Assembly: GCA_024760905.1 (NCBI GenBank)
Contig: CM045733.1
Location: 15,420,001 to 15,484,000 of the forward strand
Direction: 5' to 3'
Length of the DNA stretch: 64,000 bases
From: Plotosus lineatus
Lineage: Eukaryota > Chordata > Actinopteri > Siluriformes > Plotosidae
Shown: piece by piece, positions 22,330 to 32,742 of the stretch
How positions within the stretch are numbered: the stretch's first letter is position 1
Layout of the letters: each line of letters begins with the position of its first letter
Position numbers and translations under genes: made by a program
The notes under the pieces: model-generated
The model's database searches: none
What the model was told of the DNA's origin: nothing
The model's input: the letters and a program-made list of their open reading frames with translations, nothing else

Positions 22330-23107
22330 CAGTGCTTCTCAAATAGTGGAGCGCGCCCCCCTGGGGGGGGCGCGATGGGATGCTGAGGGGGGGCGCGTGT
22401 GACCCAGGAGAACATGCTTTTTTTCCGCCGTACTACAAGAAAGTGTAATTGCACATCCACTCCAGTAGTTGGCAGTGGCGCCCTCATTGCCCATTGTGCG
22501 CAGCGAGTATTAACTCTACGGTGTAGGTTTGTTTTGCTACGAGCTGGCGATGTGTAGTGCAGTACACACACCCTCACAACATGAAGAAATTTTTAACAGG
22601 GATGAAAAGAAAGGCGGTGAGAAACAAAACGTGCTCATTGTAGCCATTAATCTTGGCCTCCTCATTTTGAGTAAAAAAAATCAGCACAAATTGTTCTATT
22701 TGTTCTTGTTTTGTAGGTTAAAGTGTTTATATATTGTGCTCCTGAGTTAATGTTTCTGAAGTCAATTTGAATTAATTATTTATTGATTTTATTTTCAGCA
22801 GCAAATGGTGTGGTAAGTTTGTCAAAAATGTAACAAGGATATTATTATTTTTAAATTTAAGGCAAATTGATGCACTTTCTTTTACAGACTAATAAAAAAT
22901 GTTAAAAAAGTTATTCTTGTAAGTTGAACTATATCTCTTTCTTTTTGTTTTATTTATGTTAACAAGGACACGATATAATGAAGAGATATACCTGTAACTA
23001 TATTATAGAAAAAAGTTATAATTTATAGTTGCGGCGGAAAGTGGGTGGTGGGGGGGCGTTTTCTTCTTGCTAGGGGGGGCGTAACAGAAAATAATTGAGA
23101 AGCACTG
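22330..23107. mobile_element. hAT-type element with perfect 8-bp duplication ATCTAAGG
   Basis: TIRs CAGTGCTTCTCAAATAGTGG and AATAATTGAGAAGCACTG. ATCTAAGG sits at 22322-22329 and 23108-23115. The subterminal parts have GGGGGGGCGC runs. No transposase was recognised inside. It splits a Tigger transposase reading frame. Confidence 0.93.
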
Positions 23108-23290
23108 ATCTAAGGCATCCAATGAGCCCAAGAAAAAGCGAAATATGATGACAGTGACCCAAAAAGTGAAGTTGCTAGATATGCTGACGGCGAGCAATAC
23201 GTATGCCCATGTAACACACCATTACAGCACAAATGAATCTACCGTGCATTACATCAAAAAAGACTAAGATTAAGATCAAGCGGAGAAGAG
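23108..23290 (+). pseudogene. Tigger/Jerky-like transposase N-terminal relic
   Basis: Joined across the hAT, the frame reads into KASNEPKKKRNMMTVTQKVK, then LLDMLTASNTYAHVTHHYST and NESTVHYIKKD. The last part is a helix-turn-helix (psq/CENP-B type) of the kind Tigger transposases use to bind their ends. No catalytic DDE part remains. Confidence 0.75.
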
Positions 23291-23541
23291 CTACAGTATT
23301 GTCAGAGGTGAGTACAGTACTTAAAGTATTTATATATAAATTCTATTTAAATATTAATACATTACGGTATTTACGTATGCATATAACTGTGTAACTTTTA
23401 ATATACACTTCTTGATATTGTATAGAAGCGAAAACATATACGTATGGTAGAAATGAGAGGGCTGATCCTACTCCGCGGTTTTTTGATTATCGCGGCCAGG
23501 TCTAGTCTATATTATCCGCAAAATTCAAGGGGTGACTGTCA

Positions 23542-23544
<3 letters not shown>

Positions 23545-23576
<32 letters not shown>

Positions 23577-24640
23577 CACACCATTCACTGTTAAATTCAT
23601 AAACAGAAACTAACAGACAAAATGTTTAAAGAAAATTTACTGAGGTGACAAGAATCACTATACACAGAGCAAATTCTCATCGAAAGCATTTCTGAAGGCG
23701 GCTCAGCAGTTAAGGCTCCGGGTTCCTCAGCAAAGCCCTTAACCCTGAATCGCTCGTCTGCATAAAAATTATATTGTAAATCATTCTGGATTAGGGCGTC
23801 TGCCAAATACAATCAGTGTAAAAGTAAATGACGTGTTTTACCTCATCTTGATTCAGGATTGCACTGTAACCAGTCTATAACTCCACTGGATTACATGCAG
23901 AATTAAACCGGTCATTATACTGAACTACAGCCCGACCGCACCTGATTTTCACAGAGATAAAGAAGCAACCCAAAATGCATATGGAGAAATTTGATTCTCG
24001 TGAGCTGGACCAAAACACAATCACAAGTGTTGCCATTTGCATTGCGGTGACAATTTATGGAGAGATGAACAACTAGCTATGGCATAATTTGCATGATATG
24101 TAATCATGTACAGGACTTAAAATGATCTTGACGAATCATAAAATTTCGGAATAGGCTATGTAGTTACACCATACTCTACACTCTCAATCCGATTCAGAAC
24201 CATAAGATTCAACCTTTCTACAAAAGTCAAATTTTTTCTGTGGAAGAAAATTTCGCATCAGTACTAGATACGGCTTTATTCCTCTGCCTCGTACATTTCA
24301 TACAGACATAAAACGGGAACATGACCCCATTTATACTGCCGTAATAGCATCGCGTTGCTCTGTCAATTCAATTCAATTTAACGCCACTCATCAGTACAGT
24401 GCCTGCTACTGTAGACACCATCTCTGAGCTGCTTTATAGTAATCCGGATGTAGATTTTAATTCCCAGTAGGAAAACCAGAGCGAACAGCAATGAGGCTAT
24501 ATACCTAGATATGCCGCAAACAACCATTGAGTGGAACTCGGTTTAAAAAGGGAACCGGTCCTTTAGTTCCAAGGGTCCACTGTGTTTGTTTTTCCTCTCA
24601 AGCTACGTGGTGGGTTATGACAGAGAAAAGTGTTTGACAT
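23545..24640. other. Intronic sequence, little recognised
   Basis: A (CA)n run at 23545-23580, then about 1 kb of apparently unique intron with no exon, RNA or repeat I can name. A poly-A/poly-T/poly-A stretch starts at about 24650. Confidence 0.6.
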
Positions 24641-24644
24641 TATA

Positions 24645-24649
<5 letters not shown>

Positions 24650-24679
<30 letters not shown>

Positions 24680-24752
24680 TATTTTTTTTTTTTTATTGTA
24701 AAAGCTTTCTGCCCATGTTAAGGGGGGGAAGAAAAAAAAAAAAAAAAAAAAA
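24650..24752. repeat. Homopolymer cluster (A, T, A runs)
   Basis: A run of about 28 A, a run of T, then two further A runs. A 3' module fragment of SINE-B (reverse) follows at about 24800-24925. Confidence 0.85.
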
Positions 24753-25099
24753 GTACAGACCGCATGGTGGCACTTTTTTTAAACCTAACTCCTTTCTGCC
24801 CACCTTGCATCTGCTTTGTATCAGATTACGAGAGTTGTGGGGAGTCTGGCATCCATCTCAGTCAACACCAACAAAGGTAGGGTACACACTGACCAGATCG
24901 CCAGGCCATTGCAGGGCCGCATTGTGTTATTTAAACCTGGTTGAAAGCAGCACTAGGAAGCCTATGTGCGACAGGAGTGTGGATGTTGTGCTGTGATTAA
25001 TGTGCAAGGCTGGTCAATGGATTCGTCTTAATCTAACCCTGTCAATACTACTGCACGGGTGATGGATCAGCATCAACACAGCAGACACTGTTCCCCACA

Positions 25100-25102
25100 T
25101 AC

Positions 25103-25184
<82 letters not shown>

Positions 25185-25276
25185 AGGTGATGCATTGCCT
25201 TCATAACAATCCTAGACATATGTATATACATGTGTGCAAGACAGATTGCCATGGCAACGCTGAGTGAAAGGAAATA

Positions 25277-25342
<66 letters not shown>
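25100..25342. repeat. Two long (CA)n microsatellites
   Basis: CA runs at 25100-25182 and 25281-25342, on either side of an ordinary 98-base stretch. Confidence 0.95.
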
Positions 25343-25347
<5 letters not shown>

Positions 25348-25499
25348 GCTGGCAAATGTTCCATGGGTCCTGTGAAAAGGTAGTGGTGGGTCACGGTCAG
25401 GAGAATGATGACGACAATCACCACAGCGATGATGATAGCTTTGGTGTTGTGCCTTATTTGATCCCTGTTGGTTGCCATAGCAGCTGAGACAACGGTCAT
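25343..25499 (-). other. Short open frame with one predicted membrane helix, uncertain
   Basis: From an ATG at 25499 the minus strand reads MTVVSAAMATNRDQIRHNTK, then a hydrophobic run AIIIAVVIVVIILLTV and THHYLFTGPMEHLPAL before entering the GT microsatellite, where it becomes a Cys-Val repeat. A stop directly precedes the ATG. I know no matching family. It lies inside a TMTC1 intron on the same strand. Chance is quite possible. Confidence 0.25.
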
Positions 25500-25624
25500 C
25501 TAGTCCTTCCTGTAATGCCTCCAGGCCAAAATGGAGTCAGAATTCTTTCAAGAAACACCACACTCCTTATTTTTGTTCTTCATTGTTTTAGTCCTCAGTA
25601 AAGCTGTCTGCACTAAAGCATGAC

Positions 25625-25626
<2 letters not shown>

Positions 25627-25687
<61 letters not shown>
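25627..25687. repeat. (GT)n microsatellite
   Basis: About 30 GT units. Confidence 0.95.
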
Positions 25688-25691
<4 letters not shown>

Positions 25692-26273
25692 ACGTGGATA
25701 TGTAGTCTCGATTCCTGCTGGAAAGGAGAAGGCTATACTGCAGTACTCTATTTCTACTGTTGCCTGGAAAAAATAAATGAAAAAAAAAGTATGAAAGTAA
25801 AACACCCACACAAACACACCGCTTTTTCACACTGAACAAGATACACAATAAATAATTCAAGCAGGGGACATGAGATCTGCTTTTCACTGAACACACAGTC
25901 TCCGCAAACTGACCCTCGGGACTCAGGGATCTGAGATAAGAAACTGCATCATACAACAGCTTGCATGCACTCGTGCACGCGCACGCACACACACACACAC
26001 ACACACACACAGCCCCATGTATACGCATACTGTAATAGGACACACAGTGTGAGTGCTATTCAAACTTACCTCGTATTTGCATATTCAAAAGAGATTTAAA
26101 AAAGAGATAAAATCCACATTCAAATGTTTACAAGAAGTTGAACTGAAAACTGACCTTTTAACCTCTCATATCAATGTCCTTGATGACATTTTGCATGATT
26201 TATCAGCTCAGACTGGTTTTTCAGGAAGAACATTATACATGCGTCTCCTCAGTAATAATCACAAAGTACAGTA

Positions 26274-27025
26274 CAGACGCTTCCCGACTTCCGTTCATTC
26301 GTTTTATGTATTTTTCAATTTTATGTTTAAAAAAAATTTTCAAATTTTGAGTTTAGCATGCCCTCTGTAGTACGAGACGTACCTACATAGTACGCTGATG
26401 TAAATTCCGCATAACGCTGCGTCCATTATTTACAAAAGACAGACTGAACGTGCCCCTCCTTCTTCCCAGTTCACCGCGTGTTACCCTTGTGTTAAGCCGT
26501 CGTCTCTGTGATCTTTGTGTTTTGTTTTGTTTTGCGGACTTTTGTAACTCTAAGCAAATATGGTTGGTCAGAAGCGTAAGCCTACGAGTGATATTGGTAA
26601 TCAGAAAAAGCGGCAAGCCATCTCGTTAGAAACGAAGATGGCTATTATCAAGAAAATTGATGCTGGTGAAAAACATGTGAATGTTGCACGTTTCTTACAA
26701 ATGGCTCCGTCGTCCATCGGAACCATTTACAAGCAGAAAGATCACATCACAGAGAATGTTAAAGGTTGTATTTGATATTTGATGAGTGAATTTGATTAAA
26801 ATTTATCTATTTGAAATTATTTTGTGTTTATGTTATGTTTATAATAATTGATTTAGGGGTGTTTTATGAGATACGGTAATGGTATTTATGGATGTATAGT
26901 ACAGTATGAACGTCATACGTCACTGGAACATACAGTAAGAACTTACGTTTTTTGGGGGTTTTTTTTTTTTCACCTTACGTTGGGCCGTCGGGAACCGAAC
27001 TAAAACGTAAGTTGGGGAGCGTCTG
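26274..27025. mobile_element. Small Tigger element with open CENP-B-like frame
   Basis: TIRs CAGACGCTTCCCGAC and GGGGAGCGTCTG, with TA at 26272-26273 and 27026-27027. Only 752 bases, so it is non-autonomous, yet it keeps the start of a transposase gene. Confidence 0.9.
26560..26775 (+). CDS. Tigger transposase N-terminal DNA-binding domain, 71 residues
   Basis: Open from MVGQKRKPTSDIGNQKKRQA through ISLETKMAIIKKIDAGEKHV and NVARFLQMAPSSIGTIYKQK to a stop. This is the psq/CENP-B-type helix-turn-helix with which pogo/Tigger transposases contact their ends. The second HTH and the DDE nuclease are missing, so it cannot cut DNA. A product, if made, could bind Tigger ends. No expression evidence is visible. 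Confidence 0.78.
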   Translation: MVGQKRKPTSDIGNQKKRQAISLETKMAIIKKIDAGEKHVNVARFLQMAPSSIGTIYKQKDHITENVKGCI

Positions 27026-27284
27026 TATTACAATCAGGGGTGAGGAGTAGTTTCCAGTGTAATGGATTTTACAAACTAGAATTCTCACAATGGTTTGAAA
27101 TACAATAAAACAACTAGAGGGAGACTCGGTGCATGGTTCATCTGCCATGTGGAAGCAGCAGGATAATGGAGTAAATAGGTCCATATGGTTACTGCCAGTA
27201 ACACATGTGCTCCTCTTATGATATCCAAATCCTTATAAAGTTTCATATTAATGTTCTACTCATTCATTCATTCATTTTTTTGAA

Positions 27285-27508
27285 CTGATAAGTTCTAATT
27301 AGGTTCGTGGGGATGCTGGTGCCCATCTCAGCAGACTCATTGGCGAGGGAAGAGTACACCCTGGACAGCTCACCAGGCCATCACAGGGTATAAACTCGCC
27401 GAGGGCTATGCAGCTACTCCAGATGCAATGGTTCTTTTACAGCCTTTCACCATTGACAGTGAGAGACATGGCCGGCCTTTGATAACCCAGTTAGTTAGTT
27501 GCACTGGG
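27285..27508 (-). mobile_element. SINE-B with ATTAAG-type tail, reverse
   Basis: AAGTTCTAATTAGGTTCGTG (tail) through GACAGTGAGAGACATGGCCG; the head is truncated. Confidence 0.75.
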
Positions 27509-27714
27509 TGAATGTTTTACTGTAACATCATATCTGCCAACTTTTTTGAGATTTGTTGGCACCATGAAATTTAAAATCAATATATTTTCCCCTAAAAATT
27601 ATACATTTTCTCAGTTTAAAAATTTTGACCCTGTCATCTATGTTTTATTCGGAATAAAATATTGAAATTTGGCACTTCCACATCATTGCATTCAGTTTTT
27701 AATCACAATTTGTA

Positions 27715-27752
27715 TACATACATACATACATACATACATACATACATACATA
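27715..27752. repeat. (CATA)n microsatellite
   Basis: Nine or so units ending exactly at the TA flank of a MITE. Confidence 0.93.
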
Positions 27753-28239
27753 CAGGGATCCCTCACTTTCCGAGGTTAATTGGGACCGAGATCCCCCCGA
27801 CCACCGAATTCCCCGAAGTAGGATCAACCCCCCCTCCCCCCCCGACTGATGTATACGTACATGTATATGTGTCTATAATATCAATAAATACATATTCAAT
27901 GCTATAAATGCTTATAATAACCATTAAACATTTAAAAATAATGCATAAGATGTAAATAAAATATAAATACACACACACACACACATACAGACGCAGATGC
28001 ACACCTCACAAAAATGTAAATAGTTTTGATGGGAGGTTTTGGGTTGTTTTTGTTTGTTTGGGTTTTTTTTTTTTTTTTTTTATAATTGGTCTTGTTTTTG
28101 TGGCATTTTCCTTAACTTTTCCACTATTCTTCATTGATTTCAGTATTTTTTTAATTCGATGAATATTAAAAAAAAAACAGAAAAACCAAGATGCACTGAA
28201 GCCGTATGAATTAAAGCGCAAAGAAACGATGGATCCCTG
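27753..28239. mobile_element. CAGGGATC-type MITE, both ends clear
   Basis: CAGGGATCCCTCACTTTCCG to ATGGATCCCTG with TA at 27751-27752 and 28240-28241. The best-preserved copy for end definition. Confidence 0.88.
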
Positions 28240-28245
28240 TAGATA

Positions 28246-28266
28246 CACACACGCGCACACACGCAC

Positions 28267-28340
<74 letters not shown>
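28246..28340. repeat. (CA)n microsatellite
   Basis: About 95 bases of CA with early CG interruptions. Confidence 0.95.
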
Positions 28341-28691
28341 GACACCATGCTTGAGTGCGTACAAGTCTCAATTTTTCCTCAATTGCAATTGCTGGTTTAG
28401 CCAGAAGTCCTTTTCGTATTGTTCGGTATAAGACTCACAGGTTATTCTTTTAAATAATAATGATTTTCTTTTCTTCAATGTTCAGATTTGTAGCCTGTCC
28501 GTTCAGTGAATGAATTCTCCCATCTGAGTGTTGACTCCACCTAACTTTTTTTCCACAGTAGCCTTTGACCTCTGGGATTAATAGTAGTCTTATTTGGTAA
28601 CCCGAGTTCTCGTGGGCAGCGTCTTCAAGGATGAGTCGTAGCTGCATGAATTTTCCATTTTAATGGGGTGAACATGTGTGTTCACACTCAC

Positions 28692-28802
28692 CTGTAGTGA
28701 TGTGAGACAGTGTACGCAGAGAACAAGCATTCCCAGTGCCAACATCAAGGTAGCTATGTTGCGCAAATCCCACAGAGACTCCACTAAAGGTATGCTTCCC
28801 AC
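28692..28802 (-). CDS. tmtc1: TMTC1 exon (transmembrane segment)
   Basis: This 111-base, phase-0 exon reads VGSIPLVESLWDLRNIATLM, then LALGMLVLCVHCLTSLQ. The acceptor is tgttgtag and the donor is cag|gtgagt. It lies 107 bases after the exon at 28910-28988. It joins in phase to 20361-20482 (SLQ then KMEGKEV). Confidence 0.94.
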
Positions 28803-28909
28803 CTACAACAGACAGTGTTGGACATAATGCAATCCCTTGCAGAGTTATACAGTCTTACTGTACACACATATGCATGCTGGCAGTGTGTATATGTGTGTTT
28901 TGATGCTAC

Positions 28910-28988
28910 CTGCCAATCATAGCAAAGCACTATAGGTGCCAGGAGCAACCAGGCATTGAAGGCCAGGAGATAGCAGTAAGTGAGGAAT
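28910..28988 (-). CDS. tmtc1: TMTC1 exon (transmembrane segment)
   Basis: This 79-base exon begins with A, completing Arg from the upstream AG, then reads FLTYCYLLAFNAWLLLAPIV and LCYDWQ. The acceptor is ttctccag and the donor is cag|gtagca. The hydrophobic run and the CYDWQ-VGSIPL junction are diagnostic of TMTC1. Confidence 0.94.
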
Positions 28989-29646
28989 CTGGAGAAAATA
29001 AAATAAATAGACATGAACCACAAGATAAGTATGGACCAATAAACAGCAGGATATGTGTTGAAAGTAGAAAATAATCAATGAGGCAGGTATACTGAAAAGT
29101 TTTGAAATAATAATAGTGGAGGTCACAGGATAATGTCGGAGCCATCTGCAATCAGGTGTCCAGGGGAGCGAATTGGCCAAGGAGGGAGGGATGGCATAGG
29201 GTGCCCAGAGATTTGCGACAGGTATAGCAATCTCCAGACCATCATTTTCCTCCAAGTGTGTTACGCTGTCCCCAGAAATGCATGCACAGCAGTTCATAAA
29301 GATGGCCATCCCTGGTTAATGGTCGTATGGGATAGGGAGGTAATACTTGATGGATGGCGAATAGGATAAGACTAAATTCAATGTTTGCTGTGATGTCGGA
29401 TCTTCCTGTTGGACACTGACAGATGATGAGTTTAAGTCTTCTCATATATTGTTCCACACACTCAAGAATTAGAACAACTGCAGCAACATTAATATAAATA
29501 GTACATGATCTAATCGTCATAGATTTTAAAACCAGACAGAAATATAAACATATTCTCTCCTTAACAGGTGAAGATTGAGCTGTGGGACATTCATTTATAT
29601 GCCAAACAAGGAAGCTATCCAGTCAGCTTACTAACTGACTTATATA

Positions 29647-30551
29647 AAGTGGTACCTCGTCTAACAAATGTCCCTTATAATGATTTTTCCATGATGCGAG
29701 CTTTGAGACCAAAAATCTGCTCCATCCAAATGAGCAATTAAAATTCACATTACGGGCTCTCCTCGAAATGGCTTCTCCAGGCTGACTAGCCTCATATTCT
29801 TTCGCATGTATTCCTCCGCAATCCGAGAACGCCTTGTGCAGTGCTTCTCAATTATTTTCTGTGACGCCCCTTCTAGGAAGAAAAAAAAAAAAATCACGCT
29901 CCCCAGCGCCCTGCACGAGACTATAAATAGTGTTTACTGCAATTCATATCGTTTGCTCGGTGCTTTTTCACTACACCATAGCGTGACAATGAGAGCGTCA
30001 CTGCCAACTACTGGAGTGGATGCACAATTACACTTAATTCTGGTATAGTATGGCAAAAAGCATGTTCCCCAGGCTCATACGCGCCCCTCCTGGCCCCACT
30101 ATTTGAGAAGCACTGGCCTTGTGGGAGCTCACCACAAGCCTTTCCTCGCTGGCATTTGTAGTGTGCACACGCACAAAACTCTCTTCCTCTTCCTCCTCTG
30201 TTACGCACCACCTCCTGCCTGCCCACGTGACATCTTCACCGCAGTCAATAATCGGAAGGGTGAGTTGACTTATTGTATATTCTTGTTTTATTATTATTTA
30301 TTATTAATTATTATTAATGTTAATGTACATGTAAAAGCAATAAATATTTCATAATAATAAAACATTTATCTTTAATATATTAGGTCAAATATACGTGTTT
30401 GTGGCAGGTTATATGAGTTTGGGAGAGGGTTGGAACGGACTAATTGTTTTTCTGGTATTTCTTACGGGAGTAACTGTTTCATCTAACAAACTTTTCAGAT
30501 TACGACCTCGCCCTCGGAACGGGATTAAATTTGTTAGCTGAGGTATTACTG
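29647..30551. mobile_element. Tigger-like MITE (GTGGTACCTCG ends), carrying a hAT
   Basis: Left GTGGTACCTCGTCTAACAAA, right TTTGTTAGCTGAGGTATTAC, TA flanks at 29645-29646 and 30552-30553. Split by the hAT at 29839-30115. It lies in the intron after the GC donor of TMTC1. Confidence 0.85.
29839..30115. mobile_element. hAT-type MITE with perfect 8-bp duplication GCCTTGTG
   Basis: TIRs CAGTGCTTCTCAATTATTTT and CTATTTGAGAAGCACTG. GCCTTGTG lies at 29831-29838 and 30116-30123. Same family as 22330-23107, only 277 bases, with inner sequence in the opposite orientation. Confidence 0.94.
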
Positions 30552-31275
30552 TATGTACGTACAGTGTTTTTACAATTTCCGTTCCCTTCCAGCAGTAAAC
30601 ATGGAAGACACTGTTTAATTTTGTTTAAGTGCACAATACACAAAAGCACATCTGCATTATAGGCCCAAGAATCTCACATCTTTCCACAAAGAGTGTACTT
30701 GTAGGCATCCAAATGTCAATATATTTTCATCATCACTTCATCATGATAAATCCCTTCAGGCACAAGCTTCAATCCTGTTTTCTGAGGTTCTTGTTTAAAG
30801 GTCAGATATTATAGCTATTTTCAGAGAATTATTTTTAACTTCTAACACCACTGAAGCACCAAAGTATAATTATTAATTACACTCCACAGTTGTTCAGCAA
30901 GCTGCTTCCCCACCTCACCCTGAAATGTTGATTTAAGTGCACATGCTGAACGGAGTACAGGGATCTGTCGTGACTTCACGCTTCAATTCATGCGGCTTCA
31001 GTGCATTGTGGTTTTTATTTTTAAATATTCAGCAAATTTTTAAAAAAGGAAATTATGGAATAAATATTAGTTGGGAAAGTTAAGGAAAATGCTGAAAAAA
31101 AAAAGGCCAAAAAAAAAAAAAAAACCTAAATAAACACAAAACAAAAAACAACCCAAAACCTCCTATCCAAACTAGTTACATTTTTGTGAGGTGTGCATCT
31201 GAGTGCGTGCACGCACATCTACGTGCGCGTCTGTATGTGTATGTATATTTTATTTACATCTAATGCATTATTTTT

Positions 31276-31587
31276 TTTATGGTAGGTAAAGTCTGTTGGG
31301 TTTTTACACCCGAGCCTCATGACTCATCAGGCCGGTGCTTATCCCCGGTTTCCATAGCATGAAGCGACCAGTAGTTCAACTCCCCCTGGATGGGACGCTA
31401 GTCCATCGCAGGTTACCTTCCCAGTATATTTTTCCTGGTACCCATTTATACTGCTGGGTGAACAGAGGCACACTAGTGGTTGAGACCTTGCCCAGGGGTC
31501 TTAGCACAGTGAGGGTCTCAGTGGGATTCGAACTCACAACCTCCTGATCATGAGCGCAGCACCCAAACCACTACGCCACCGGCCCCA
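31276..31587 (-). mobile_element. SINE-A (GGGGCCGGTG head), 10-bp duplication
   Basis: Flanked by CATTATTTTT at 31266-31275 and 31588-31597. On the minus strand: GTAGTGGTTTGGGTGCTGCG, AGGTTGTGAGTTCGAATCCC (B box), CACTGTGCTAAGACCCCTGG, AAAACCCAACAGACTTTACC. Confidence 0.9.
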
Positions 31588-31650
31588 CATTATTTTTGAA
31601 TGTTAAATTGTTATTTTAAGCATTTATAGCATTGAATATGTATTTATTTA

Positions 31651-31962
31651 TCATCATCCTCATATCTTATCCCCGTAGGGTAGTGTAGCAATTAGTCTCT
31701 TCCGGAGAAGATTAACCGGGACACGGGAACGCTTGCTACTTGTACCCGGAAACACACTGACGGCTTTGCAGCCTACTGTTTACGAAAGTCAGCAATAGTT
31801 CTTATACATGCCTCTCACCACAGACAGTGAGAGACATGGCCCGCCTTTGATAACCCAGTTAGCTGCACTGGGGGGGGGGGGCAGTGACAACCCTGTGGGG
31901 ACTCGAACCCCCAACCTTAGGATCAGCGATCCTGTGCCCTATCCACTAGACCATCACTGCCC
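31651..31962 (-). mobile_element. SINE-B with a third type of tail (GATGATGAT)
   Basis: The head (GATGGTCTAGTGGATAGGGC, GGGGGTTCGAGTCCCCAC) and body match SINE-B. After CAGTGTGTTTCC the 3' module is different (TTAATCTTCTCCGGAAGAGA, TACGGGGATAAGATATGAGG) and ends in GATGATGAT. Confidence 0.82.
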
Positions 31963-32011
31963 TGTGTTTATTGATATTACATACACATATACATGTACGC
32001 ATACGTCAGTC

Positions 32012-32033
32012 GGGGGGGGGGGGGGGGGGGGGG
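32012..32033. repeat. Run of 22 G
   Basis: Uninterrupted G tract inside the MITE at 30958-32108. Confidence 0.9.
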
Positions 32034-32412
32034 AATCCTACTTCACGGAATTTGGTGGTCGCGGGGGGATCTCGGTCCCAATTAACTGCAGAAAGTGAGG
32101 GATCCCTGTATTTGGTTCACTCCTCCTATTTACAGTATTTCCACTTGCTGTGCCTAGTCCGCTCTGATTGGTTGGCTTTCATCAACTAAAGTCTCCATGC
32201 TCAGTACTCTAGGAGGTACAATATGATTGGAGGAGATACTGCTGTGTATGACGTGGCAGTAGGGAAACGCCAGCTGATCAGAAGTTCCCAACACACTGGC
32301 ATATACACTGTATGTGGACGCAGGTTCTTGACGACACTGTTTTACGTCATGCATCCACACTGCGTTGTTCAAAAATGAAATTGTTTGAGTGTGTGTTTGC
32401 CACGAAGCATCG

Positions 32413-32556
32413 TATTTACATTTACAGCATTTGGCCGACACTGTTATCCGGAATGACTTATTTTTTATCATTTTGTTTAGCATTTGAAGGCTGCTCGGGG
32501 ACCCAACAGTGGCAGGTTGATAGGAATGGGACTTGAACCACCAACCTTCGGAATAA
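32413..32556 (+). repeat. Interspersed repeat (GCATTTGGCCGACAC family)
   Basis: ATTTACAGCATTTGGCCGAC through GGGACTTGAACCACCAACCT, 82 bases beyond the TMTC1 exon with the GC donor. Confidence 0.6.
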
Positions 32557-32638
32557 TAAACTTCATGGGTTCGAAATAGATGAGTGAGAGAATACACATT
32601 GTTTTGCCAGAGGACGCTGTGAATGTGAATGTTCTTGC

Positions 32639-32742
32639 CTGGTGAGTAGAAAAGGTGAGAAAGATGCTGGATTGTCCTGCTCGGAGAATAGAGGCATGGA
32701 ACCCCCCATTAGCCACAAGCGAGCAGAGAGGATGAGCAGCAC
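32639..32742 (-). CDS. tmtc1: TMTC1 exon with DUF1736 motif and a GC donor
   Basis: This 104-base exon reads VLLILSARLWLMGGSMPLF, then SEQDNPASFSPFLLT and the AG of a split Arg. The DNPASF motif is the core of DUF1736, shared by TMTC proteins. The acceptor is aaatgcag. The 5' splice site is non-canonical: acc-ag|gcaaga, a GC-AG intron. No usable GT lies nearby, and this junction restores LLTR-FLTY in frame. Exons further upstream were not found. Confidence 0.9.

Larger units (their letters stand above)
21982..23538. mobile_element. Tigger-like element with transposase relic, split by a hAT
   Basis: TIRs CAGTCATCCCTTGCC and CAAGGGGTGACTG; the left flank is TA, the right TA is mutated. The left arm (CACTTCACGACTTGAA, CTCTGTGCATCGCGG) resembles the CAGGGATC MITE ends, so this is probably closer to their coding ancestor. 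Interrupted by a hAT at 22330-23107. Confidence 0.82.
30958..32108. mobile_element. CAGGGATC-type MITE enlarged by two SINEs
   Basis: CAGGGATCTGTCGTGACTTC to GAGGGATCCCTG with TA on both sides. Two SINE insertions at 31276-31587 and 31651-31962 roughly double its length. Confidence 0.88.
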
